From assembly GCA_030843315.1 (NCBI GenBank), contig JAUUPT010000081.1, positions 1 to 16,022 of the forward strand: a stretch of 16,022 nt of DNA, written 5' to 3'. The notes beneath the pieces are model-generated. The model did not search any database. It was not told the origin of the DNA and saw only the letters and a program-made list of their open reading frames with translations. Position 1 is the first letter of the stretch. Each line of letters starts with the position of its first letter. A program made the position numbers and the translations under genes. Origin of the DNA: Bacteroidaceae bacterium (GTDB lineage Bacteria; Bacteroidota; Bacteroidia; Bacteroidales; Bacteroidaceae). Below, piece after piece: positions 7,367 to 12,566 of this stretch.

Positions 7367-7851
7367 TTTTCTTTCTGCTTATTATTATTCTTTTTCTTCC
7401 GTTTATTAGCTCGGTCACACTTACTGCACAGCCCATACATATATAAGGAATAGTGCGTCAGATTAAAACGACTTAACTTGGTATTCGCAATCGCATTTTG
7501 CAACTCCTCATTCTGAAACTCGGTCACCTTTCCGCATTGCGTGCAGATCTGATGGTGATGCGTATCACGATTATAAGATTTTTCGTATTGGGAGGAGTTA
7601 CCGAACTGGTGCTTGATGACCAGACGTGCATTGATAAGTAAAATGATGGTGTTATAAAGTGTCGCACGGCTGACGCGGAAGTTCTCCTGATCGGCCATCA
7701 GCGAGTAAAGTGTGTCTATATCGAAGTGTCCGTCTATGGAGTAAATAGTGTCGAGTATAGCATAACGTTCGGGAGTCTTTCGATGCCCGTTCGCATTCAG
7801 ATATTCGGTGAATATCTGCCTAACCGTATCTTTCACATTCTGACTTTCCAT
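7363..7851 (-). CDS. Fur-family metal- or peroxide-responsive transcriptional regulator
   Basis: A 162-residue winged-helix repressor of the Fur/PerR/Zur family. The DNA-binding half includes HRKTPERYAILDTIY (23-37) and the recognition helix SRATLYNTIILL (61-72). The dimerisation half has the metal-binding YNRDTHHHQICTQCGK, and two CxxC pairs (C103/C106 and C142/C145) form the usual structural zinc site. A Lys/Asn-rich tail of about 15 residues ends the protein. The sequence does not decide between Fur, PerR and Zur. The stop overlaps the purA start by four bases, an operon pairing that would link purine synthesis to this regulator. A good promoter precedes it (7880-7909). Confidence 0.92.
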   Translation of the reverse strand: MESQNVKDTVRQIFTEYLNANGHRKTPERYAILDTIYSIDGHFDIDTLYSLMADQENFRVSRATLYNTIILLINARLVIKHQFGNSSQYEKSYNRDTHHHQICTQCGKVTEFQNEELQNAIANTKLSRFNLTHYSLYMYGLCSKCDRANKRKKKNNNKQKEK

Positions 7852-7879
7852 TTTTGACGGCGCAGTTTCTAACAGCCAA

Positions 7880-7909
7880 CAAAGTTAATCCTTTTTTGTG
7901 GAAAGCAAA
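7880..7909 (-). promoter_or_regulatory. Bacteroides-type promoter for the fur-family gene/purA operon
   Basis: The minus strand has TTTG at 7909-7906 and TAACTTTG at 7887-7880, separated by 18 bp. This matches the Bacteroides -33/-7 pattern. The -7 box is about 28 bp before the ATG at 7851. Confidence 0.7.
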
Positions 7910-7947
7910 CCAGAAAGAGATAAAAATTATGGAATAACAGAAAAAGC

Positions 7948-7994
7948 CTGGAGTTTTGCTTTGAAACACAGAAGATTCCAAAGCAAAACTCCAG
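7948..7994 (-). terminator. Rho-independent terminator after the AlkD-like gene
   Basis: A 16-bp perfect stem (7948-7963 with 7979-7994, CTGGAGTTTTGCTTTG) with a 15-base loop. On the minus strand it is followed by GCTTTTTC. It begins 6 bp past the stop of the gene at 8000 and ends the M49 peptidase/AlkD-like operon. Confidence 0.85.
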
Positions 7995-7999
7995 ACTTT

Positions 8000-8659
8000 T
8001 CAATCCAGTTCTTCTTTTACCAGTTTGTATAGCAGTTGCTCCGCTTCCTGCGAAGATGCTTCCATTGCTTCTACCCTGCGGCAAACCTGGAAAGCATTCT
8101 CCTCATTGTAGTGCATGAAACGGCGTATAGCCGCCATAGCGGCATTGCGCACGTGGTAAGAGCCGGACACAAAAGCAGTGACTGCCTGGTCGAGAAATTC
8201 ATTCTCAACCCGCTCGTTCATATCTCCTTTCTTCATCAGCAGACGGGCAATGGTAAGAAAACCACAAACTTGTACATATTCCCTTTCATCTGCAATCCAG
8301 TGGAAAGACTTGGCCGGAGCATAAGGAAGATTCTGAAACAGATTCATGCTGGTTAGTTCGGCAATTTCAATATTACGGATATCTTCTACCCAAATATCGG
8401 CTATCTCCGGCAGAAAACTGTCTACCGGTTGCAGAAGCCCCGCCATGATTTTGCATTCTCTGATCTCTTCTTTCCAAAGGGCTTGCGCCAGTGCGTGGTC
8501 TTTCTCATATCCGGCTGCGATGCTCTTGATACGGGGCAGTTCCACACCAAAGTTCAGTTTGTACACCAAACCTTTCTCACGCATACTTTGAGACACAGCC
8601 CCGTTCATAGAGAGGCGGAGCTGTGTCTTTATATCTTTCAGTTGTTCTTTTAAATCCAT
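8000..8659 (-). CDS. AlkD-like DNA alkylation repair family protein
   Basis: A 219-residue, mostly alpha-helical protein resembling the DNA alkylation repair (AlkD/AlkC, HEAT-like repeat) family, whose members remove alkylated bases with DNA glycosylase activity. Supporting features are the N-terminal KGLVYKLNFGVELPRIKSIA segment, the early KEEIRECKIMAGLL helix pair (ALAQALWKEEIRECKIMAG), WVEDIRNIEIAE, and later HEAT-like helices (SFHWIADEREYVQVCGFLTIARLL; YHVRNAAMAAIRRF). It starts 8 bp after the stop of the M49 peptidase gene, so the two share a transcript. Assignment is by pattern only; some family members lack activity, and the catalytic residues cannot be verified here. Confidence 0.75.
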   Translation of the reverse strand: MDLKEQLKDIKTQLRLSMNGAVSQSMREKGLVYKLNFGVELPRIKSIAAGYEKDHALAQALWKEEIRECKIMAGLLQPVDSFLPEIADIWVEDIRNIEIAELTSMNLFQNLPYAPAKSFHWIADEREYVQVCGFLTIARLLMKKGDMNERVENEFLDQAVTAFVSGSYHVRNAAMAAIRRFMHYNEENAFQVCRRVEAMEASSQEAEQLLYKLVKEELD

Positions 8660-8667
8660 AAATGGGA

Positions 8668-10716
8668 TTAGTTATTAATCGAAGGCAACGTAGAATAATC
8701 CTTGCTATAACGCAGCATTTGTTCCGCATAACCTTCATCGTAAGTAACCTTCACATCGGTAATATTGCCGGCAGCATCCGTCACCGCCTCATACTTCGGA
8801 TTCACGAAACCTTTATACGGTGCAAGATTCAGCTTCTTGTAACGTTCCAAAACTTCGGCATGCAAAGTGGGATCGACTTTCACGGCATACGCCTCTACCA
8901 AATCATGGGCGGCGGCAAGGTCTCCGGTAGACTTGATGCGCTGTATTTCGGCAAGCAACTCGCCGAACAACTCACGAAGTTTCTCGTAATCGTTCACCAC
9001 CACATAGGTCTTTCCGTCTTTCTTCACCAATTCTACCACCTTATCGGCAGCCCCCTTCTCAAACACCCAGCGGGCAATGAGCTGACGGTTGCGCATGTGT
9101 GCTTCTTCTACATTGTTGCCCGGCTCTATACGGACAAGCTGAGTCATCAAGCCATTCATCAAGTAGGTATAGTATTCGGCTTTGTAGGCATCTGCACTCG
9201 GAACGAGTCCCAGCTCTACCAGCTTCGGATCGGCTACATAATAGAGCCCGAACAAGTCGGCGCGGGCCTCCTCAATAGTAGAACCATACGCTTTCAATGC
9301 ATCGGGATCAACACCCGGCAACAGTTTGCCGGAACCATGCCCCAGGCATTCGTGCAGGTCGGTATGCAGTTCACCGGTCAGGTCGGCATATTTGTTTATC
9401 AGCTGCAATTCGGCATCACTATATACAAATTCTTCATTGAAACCATTACCGTGTGCCGCCTTATTGTAAGCATCGGTAATATTACCGATTGTCACAGACT
9501 TGGAACCATGATGGCTGCGTATCCAGTTTGCATTAGGCAGATTGATGCCGATAGCTGTCGAAGGATACAGATCACCCGCCAGGATAGCTGCCGTAATGAC
9601 TTTGGCAGATACACCTTTCACCTTTTCCTTCTTGAATTGCTTGTCTACCGGAGAATGGTCCTCAAACCACTGGGCATTGCCGCTAATCAATTCCGTGCGA
9701 TGAGTAGCCTCCATATCCTTGAAGTTAACCAGTGATTCCCAGCTTGCCTTCATGCCAAGCGGGTCGCCATAGTTTTCTGTAAACCCATTCACAAAGTCAA
9801 TGCGCGAATTCAAGTCCTTCACCCAAAGAATAGCATATTCATCGAAGGTTTTCAAGTCACCGGTTTCATAAAATTCAATCAACTTGGCCACCACAGCTTT
9901 CTGCTCTGGAGTCTCGGCTACGCCTTCCGCCTTCTTCAGCCAATAGACTATTTTCTCAAGTGCTTGTCCGTACAAACCACCCACCTTCCAGACTTTCTCC
10001 TGAACCTTTCCGTCCACTTTCACCAGGCGACTGTTCAAACCATAAGAAACGGGAGTTTCATCTTTCGGATCTTTCAAGGCATTATAAAAGTCTTCGGCTT
10101 CTTTCTGCGTCACGCCATCATAATAGTTGCCGGCAGAAGTCAGCACCAGGTCTTCACCTGCGGCCTGATTCACCCGCTTCGGCATCACTGCAGGATCAAA
10201 AATAACAGGGAAAACCTCGTCACACAACTGTTCTACGGTTTGTCCCCCGGCAAGCGGCAAAGTAGAAGCATCCACACTCAGCACAGCTTGCTTAAAGAAT
10301 TCAGGGCTGAATCCGGGCACAAACTTCTCGCTGCCATAATGATGATGAATGCCATTAGAAAACCATACCCGCTTCAGATATACTTCCATAGCTTTGAAGT
10401 CCGGGGTATTCTTATCTCCGTTATAACCGGTATACACAGCTTCCAGCATCCGGCGTATCCTCAAATTGTACTTTCCATTCTGATCGAACAATATGTCTCT
10501 GCCCTGCAAAGCTGCTTCTGTCAAATAATAAACTAATTCTTTCTGTTTGAGCGACAGTTCCTCAAATCCGGGTACGCGATAGCGTAAAATCTGTAAGTCT
10601 GCAAATTGTTCCACTGTATAATCAAATTTATCTGCCTCAGCAGTTGTTTTTGAAGTCCCGCCACAAGCTGTCAGCAAAGAGAGAGCGGTAACCATAAAAA
10701 TCAGTTGTTTCTTCAT
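8668..10716 (-). CDS. Family M49 dipeptidyl-peptidase III lipoprotein
   Basis: A zinc exopeptidase of family M49 that releases dipeptides from the N-terminus of short peptides. The 682-residue protein has a lipoprotein signal: MKKQLIFMVTALSLLTAC with lipobox LLTAC and C18, so it should be anchored to a membrane on the periplasmic or surface side. The zinc motif is HECLGH (455-460), the HExxGH signature of M49, with the second motif EEARAD (482-487) supplying the third ligand and conserved acid. The Cys in HECLGH is the form known from the characterised Bacteroides thetaiotaomicron DPP III, whereas most family members have Leu there. Annotation pipelines sometimes mislabel these proteins as dihydrofolate reductase. 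It is first in an operon with the AlkD-like gene. Confidence 0.93.
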   Translation of the reverse strand: MKKQLIFMVTALSLLTACGGTSKTTAEADKFDYTVEQFADLQILRYRVPGFEELSLKQKELVYYLTEAALQGRDILFDQNGKYNLRIRRMLEAVYTGYNGDKNTPDFKAMEVYLKRVWFSNGIHHHYGSEKFVPGFSPEFFKQAVLSVDASTLPLAGGQTVEQLCDEVFPVIFDPAVMPKRVNQAAGEDLVLTSAGNYYDGVTQKEAEDFYNALKDPKDETPVSYGLNSRLVKVDGKVQEKVWKVGGLYGQALEKIVYWLKKAEGVAETPEQKAVVAKLIEFYETGDLKTFDEYAILWVKDLNSRIDFVNGFTENYGDPLGMKASWESLVNFKDMEATHRTELISGNAQWFEDHSPVDKQFKKEKVKGVSAKVITAAILAGDLYPSTAIGINLPNANWIRSHHGSKSVTIGNITDAYNKAAHGNGFNEEFVYSDAELQLINKYADLTGELHTDLHECLGHGSGKLLPGVDPDALKAYGSTIEEARADLFGLYYVADPKLVELGLVPSADAYKAEYYTYLMNGLMTQLVRIEPGNNVEEAHMRNRQLIARWVFEKGAADKVVELVKKDGKTYVVVNDYEKLRELFGELLAEIQRIKSTGDLAAAHDLVEAYAVKVDPTLHAEVLERYKKLNLAPYKGFVNPKYEAVTDAAGNITDVKVTYDEGYAEQMLRYSKDYSTLPSINN

Positions 10717-10753
10717 GTGCCAGGAAGTATTAGTGTGTTACTAAAAAAAGAAG

Positions 10754-10797
10754 AAAAGGAAGTATTCCGAAAACAACCGTCTCGGAATATTCCTTTT
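10754..10797 (-). terminator. Rho-independent terminator after the AraC-type gene
   Basis: The stem is AAAAGGAAGTATTCCGA (10754-10770) against TCGGAATATTCCTTTT (10782-10797), with one bulged base and an 11-base loop. On the minus strand it is followed by CTTCTTTTTTT. It lies about 22 bp past the stop of the gene at 10820. Confidence 0.85.
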
Positions 10798-10819
10798 TCT
10801 ATTCGTTCATCTATGAGAA

Positions 10820-11284
10820 TTATTTCTTCTTAGAAGCGTGTTTCTTACGATAACCGTTAGGGGTTTCACCTACATTTTTGTAAAAAGCAGCATAGAAAGA
10901 CTGACGGTTTGCAAAACCAACCATCGTACTGATTTCTTCTACATTCTTATCAGCATATCGCTTGTCTGTTAACAAGTGCTGTGCCTCCTTTACTCTATAT
11001 TCATTCAGCAAGCAGGAATAATTCATGCCGAAGCGTGAATTTACTACCGCTGACAAATAGCGAGTATTCGTTTGCAACTCTTTTGCTAAATCTTTAGCAG
11101 AATAATCAGGATCTCTGTACTTTTTACCTACGACAACGATATTCATAATCTTGTCGTACAACTCATCTGCCAGCTCCGGTCTTATCAAAGAACGGTAAGC
11201 AGCATCCTTTTCTTTCTTTTCTCGCAGGTTGTAAGGACGTTTCTTCGCCTCTTTTTCCTGTACTTTCTTTTCTAAATCACTCAT
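10820..11284 (-). CDS. Short AraC-type helix-turn-helix protein
   Basis: A 154-residue protein consisting of a charged Lys/Glu-rich N-terminal segment (about residues 1-35) and a complete AraC/XylS DNA-binding domain: first helix-turn-helix about 61-82 (AKDLAKELQTNTRYLSAVVN), linker helix 90-107, second helix-turn-helix about 113-145 (VEEISTMVGFANRQSFYAAF, then ETPNGYRKK). There is no sensor domain and no membrane segment, so a ligand would have to act elsewhere, or the protein acts as a constitutive factor. Its upstream region (11285-11393) can form two hairpins (11315-11334, 11338-11354) and is directly bordered by the IS1595-type insertion, which may have displaced its promoter. Target genes are unknown. 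Confidence 0.88.
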   Translation of the reverse strand: MSDLEKKVQEKEAKKRPYNLREKKEKDAAYRSLIRPELADELYDKIMNIVVVGKKYRDPDYSAKDLAKELQTNTRYLSAVVNSRFGMNYSCLLNEYRVKEAQHLLTDKRYADKNVEEISTMVGFANRQSFYAAFYKNVGETPNGYRKKHASKKK

Positions 11285-11314
11285 TGAATTAACTGGTTAG
11301 GGTTGTTTAAAATC

Positions 11315-11354
11315 GGAAAATCCAAAGGTTTTCCCTTAGACTTTACAAAAGTCT
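11315..11354 (-). promoter_or_regulatory. Two small hairpins ahead of the AraC-type gene
   Basis: GGAAAATCC-AAA-GGTTTTCC (11315-11334, one bulge) and AGACTTT-ACA-AAAGTCT (11338-11354) lie side by side 31-70 bp before the ATG. On the minus strand they would be in the 5' leader or overlap the promoter; on the plus strand the second is followed by a run of ten T. No TAnnTTTG box is clear here (the nearest is AACCTTTG at 11323-11330). Confidence 0.4.
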
Positions 11355-11393
11355 GACATTTTTTTTTAATACGCAACTTTTCCCGTATATATT

Positions 11394-11401
11394 TTTGATA
11401 A
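11394..11401. repeat. Left copy of the 8-bp target site duplication
   Basis: TTTGATAA, identical to 13553-13560, directly abuts the left terminal inverted repeat. Eight bp is the characteristic duplication length of the IS1595 family. Confidence 0.95.
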
Positions 11402-11424
11402 GGTAACTATATACGAGTTTACAG
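11402..11424 (+). repeat. Left terminal inverted repeat of the IS1595-type element
   Basis: GGTAACTATATACGAG followed by TTTACAG. It matches the reverse complement of 13530-13552 except at positions 14 and 16. Confidence 0.95.
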
Positions 11425-11435
11425 TGGAAAGAAAA

Positions 11436-11469
11436 CAAGGGGTCAAGTGGTGTGACACTCAACCCCTTG
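11436..11469 (-). terminator. Terminator of the 63-aa cargo gene
   Basis: The stem is CAAGGGGT (11436-11443) against ACCCCTTG (11462-11469), with a further AGTG/CACT pairing inside. On the minus strand it is followed by TTTTCTTT. It begins 4 bp past the stop codon at 11474. It also lies just inside the left inverted repeat and so may insulate the element from the flank. Confidence 0.8.
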
Positions 11470-11473
11470 CAGC

Positions 11474-11665
11474 TTAAAGCCTGAATGATGGTATAGATTC
11501 CTCTATCCAAGATATTTCTTGCAATATCCCGTTGATTTTTACCAATCTCCGAACTACGCGAAATCTTATCATTGGATATACGAAATCAAACACAACGTGT
11601 CTTCTTTCCATATTATCAAAATTTAAGCAGACAACCATCGCTCTGTCTGCATGAGCCTTTCCCAT
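11474..11665 (-). CDS. Small cargo protein of the IS element (63 aa), function unknown
   Basis: I do not recognise this protein. It begins MGKAHADRAMVVC and ends ESIPSFRL; a basic, hydrophobic middle (FDFVYPMIRFRVVRRLVKI, about residues 26-44) is followed by GILQEISWIEE. An internal ATG at residue 19 (MERRHVV) would give a 45-residue product and cannot be excluded. Support for a real gene comes from context: a TACATTTG box at 11699-11706 about 34 bp upstream and an intrinsic terminator 4 bp past the stop. It is divergent from the structured RNA and lipoprotein, and lies between them and the left end of the element. Confidence 0.55.
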   Translation of the reverse strand: MGKAHADRAMVVCLNFDNMERRHVVFDFVYPMIRFRVVRRLVKINGILQEISWIEESIPSFRL

Positions 11666-11698
11666 TTCTCATGCTGTACATTACAATGATTGTTACTA

Positions 11699-11706
11699 CA
11701 AATGTA
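11699..11706 (-). promoter_or_regulatory. Candidate -7 box for the 63-aa cargo gene
   Basis: The minus strand reads TACATTTG, a match to TAnnTTTG, 34 bp before the ATG at 11665. The -33 element is not evident. It is back to back with the plus-strand promoter at 11716-11746. Confidence 0.5.
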
Positions 11707-11707
11707 A

Positions 11708-11721
11708 TACAAATATTTGTA
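11708..11721. repeat. 14-bp perfect palindrome between divergent promoters
   Basis: TACAAATATTTGTA is a perfect palindrome between the two divergent -7 boxes and includes the plus-strand -33 TTTG. It could be an operator for both cargo transcripts; AT-rich chance palindromes of this length also occur. Confidence 0.4.
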
Positions 11722-11746
11722 ATCTTAAGTAAACTTTGTATATTTG
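11716..11746 (+). promoter_or_regulatory. Bacteroides-type promoter of the structured RNA/lipoprotein unit
   Basis: TTTG at 11716-11719 and TATATTTG at 11739-11746 are separated by 19 bp, a full match to the Bacteroides -33/-7 pattern. Transcription should start near 11750, at the first hairpin of the RNA. Confidence 0.8.
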
Positions 11747-11747
11747 T

Positions 11748-11955
11748 AGCGTGTCTGTGAAAATAGACACGCTATTTTATTTAAGAACAAGCCCAAGCGC
11801 CGTCAAACTACCACATGAAAGCGAAAGGGGCTTATTAAAACTTACTCATGGGTGAAGTATGTTCTTACGTCAGTATTTGGCGTAGGGCTGCTCCTATGAG
11901 TGAGTGGGATGTGGTAGTCCCCGACGGCGTTAGGCAGTGGTTCTACGTCTTTTTT
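11748..11955 (+). ncRNA. Candidate pseudoknotted structured RNA inside the IS element
   Basis: Pairings read by eye. 5' hairpin: 11748-11756 with 11765-11773 (9 bp). Helix A: AAGCCC 11789-11794 with 11828-11833. Helix B: 11796-11804 with 11923-11931 (9 bp, one G-U) stacked over an AA/CCCC internal loop on 11807-11816 with 11909-11918 (10 bp). Helix C: 11841-11852 with 11893-11904 (12 bp, two G-U). Hairpin D inside it: 11866-11871 with 11879-11884 and a 7-nt loop. Helix A crosses helix B, giving a pseudoknot. A terminator-like hairpin, 11926-11933 with 11943-11949 (7 bp, one bulge), is followed by six T (11950-11955) and overlaps the 3' strand of helix B, so the two exclude each other. A strong promoter precedes it, and the lipoprotein ATG is 64 nt past the T run. 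It could be a stand-alone RNA or an attenuator leader. I cannot name the family. Confidence 0.65.
11943..11955 (+). terminator. Terminator-like hairpin tail of the structured RNA (3' arm and T run)
   Basis: CTACGTC (11943-11949) can pair with GGCGTTAG at 11926-11933 (one bulged T, one G-U), loop GCAGTGGTT, followed by TTTTTT. Its 5' arm shares 11926-11931 with helix B of the RNA, the arrangement of an attenuator. Confidence 0.5.
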
Positions 11956-12018
11956 ATGCTCGTACATCATTGCTTGGAAAGGAGAATTCTTAGTATTAAC
12001 TTAATAAAATGTACGATT

Positions 12019-12402
12019 ATGAAGAAAATTATGTATTTACTGGCATTTTTGCCAATGTTTGTGTTTACCGCTTGTTCAAGCGATGACGATGAAGAAAGAG
12101 GGGCAAGTTACTCTTTTGAATATCTTATTGATGATAATGGGGTAACTGTTGATGCTATTCTTTGGGAATACAATTCAAGTGGGGAGAGGATTGGTTCTAA
12201 TACAGTAAATAACTGTCAAGACGGAGCTTCCAAATCATTTATAGCCAATCCTATGGCTGAGAAAATAAAGGTTTACTTTACCATTAAATATGGCTCTGTA
12301 AAACAATATAAATGGGTGCAAAATGTATATTACTTGAAAGACAAGGGAAACACAGAGATTAAAATTACAGGCGAAACTTTAATCGGAAATACAGAACCAT
12401 AA
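12019..12402 (+). CDS. Small lipoprotein carried by the IS element (127 aa)
   Basis: The ATG at 12019 gives a canonical lipoprotein signal: MKKIMYLLAFLPMFVFTAC with C19, then SSDDDEERG, an acidic stretch after the lipid-modified Cys that recalls surface-export signals of Bacteroides lipoproteins. The mature part is mostly beta-like, with no domain I recognise. The frame is open back to an ATG at 11848, but that would run through the structured RNA and lack a signal peptide at its N-terminus. A Shine-Dalgarno-like AAAGGAG (11978-11984) is too far upstream to serve this start. A bidirectional terminator follows the stop. It may be immunity-, surface- or fitness-related cargo; this is not determinable here. 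Confidence 0.75.
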   Translation: MKKIMYLLAFLPMFVFTACSSDDDEERGASYSFEYLIDDNGVTVDAILWEYNSSGERIGSNTVNNCQDGASKSFIANPMAEKIKVYFTIKYGSVKQYKWVQNVYYLKDKGNTEIKITGETLIGNTEP

Positions 12403-12407
12403 GAAAG

Positions 12408-12438
12408 AAAAGAGCCGTATTATTTACGGCTCTTTTTT
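12408..12438. terminator. Bidirectional terminator between lipoprotein and transposase units
   Basis: A 12-bp perfect stem (12408-12419 with 12425-12436, AGAGCCGTA/TACGGCTCT core) with loop TTATT and T runs on both strands. It ends the lipoprotein transcript on the plus strand and overlaps the last codons of the 48-aa ORF on the minus strand. Confidence 0.9.
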
Positions 12439-12566
12439 AATGGTATATTATCTTTCGTTTTCAATTTCTTAGGGTCAAACCCTAATGCTTTTACAAGAAG
12501 TGCATTATACTCCTTAGTAGTAAGCACCCGCATATCGGGTTCTTGGGATTGTTTATTACCAGCCAT
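12420..12566 (-). CDS. 48-aa ORF coupled to the transposase stop
   Basis: A short gene. Its ATG (12564-12566) overlaps the transposase stop in the sequence ATGGCTGGTAA, and AAGGAG lies 8 bases upstream of the ATG, inside the transposase gene. The product begins MAGNKQSQEPDMRVLTTKEY and ends IPLKKSRK. It is hydrophilic and basic at the C-terminus, with LTTKEYNALLVKALGFDPKK as a possible helical segment. It ends in the terminator hairpin at 12408-12436. The overlap and ribosome site suggest translational coupling, so it may be a transposition accessory or regulator. No family recognised. Confidence 0.6.
   Translation of the reverse strand: MAGNKQSQEPDMRVLTTKEYNALLVKALGFDPKKLKTKDNIPLKKSRK

Noticed and set aside
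8662..9735. 357-aa plus-strand open frame
   Set aside because: It is the antisense shadow of the M49 peptidase gene, which has a lipobox and complete zinc motifs.
11789..11931. HDV-like self-cleaving ribozyme
   Set aside because: The strand order (A, B, A', hairpin, B') is the same as the HDV nested pseudoknot, but there is no P3 hairpin between B and A', helix A has only 6 bp and starts with A, and no convincing catalytic C lies in the B-side joining segment (TGGG).
11848..12018. N-terminal extension of the cargo lipoprotein from an ATG at 11848
   Set aside because: It would run through the structured RNA and bury the lipoprotein signal; MKKIMYLL at 12019 is a proper start.
12009..12086. 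25-aa ORF overlapping the start of the lipoprotein gene in another frame
   Set aside because: No ribosome site at the right distance and no recognisable sequence; probably chance, although it could be a leader peptide.
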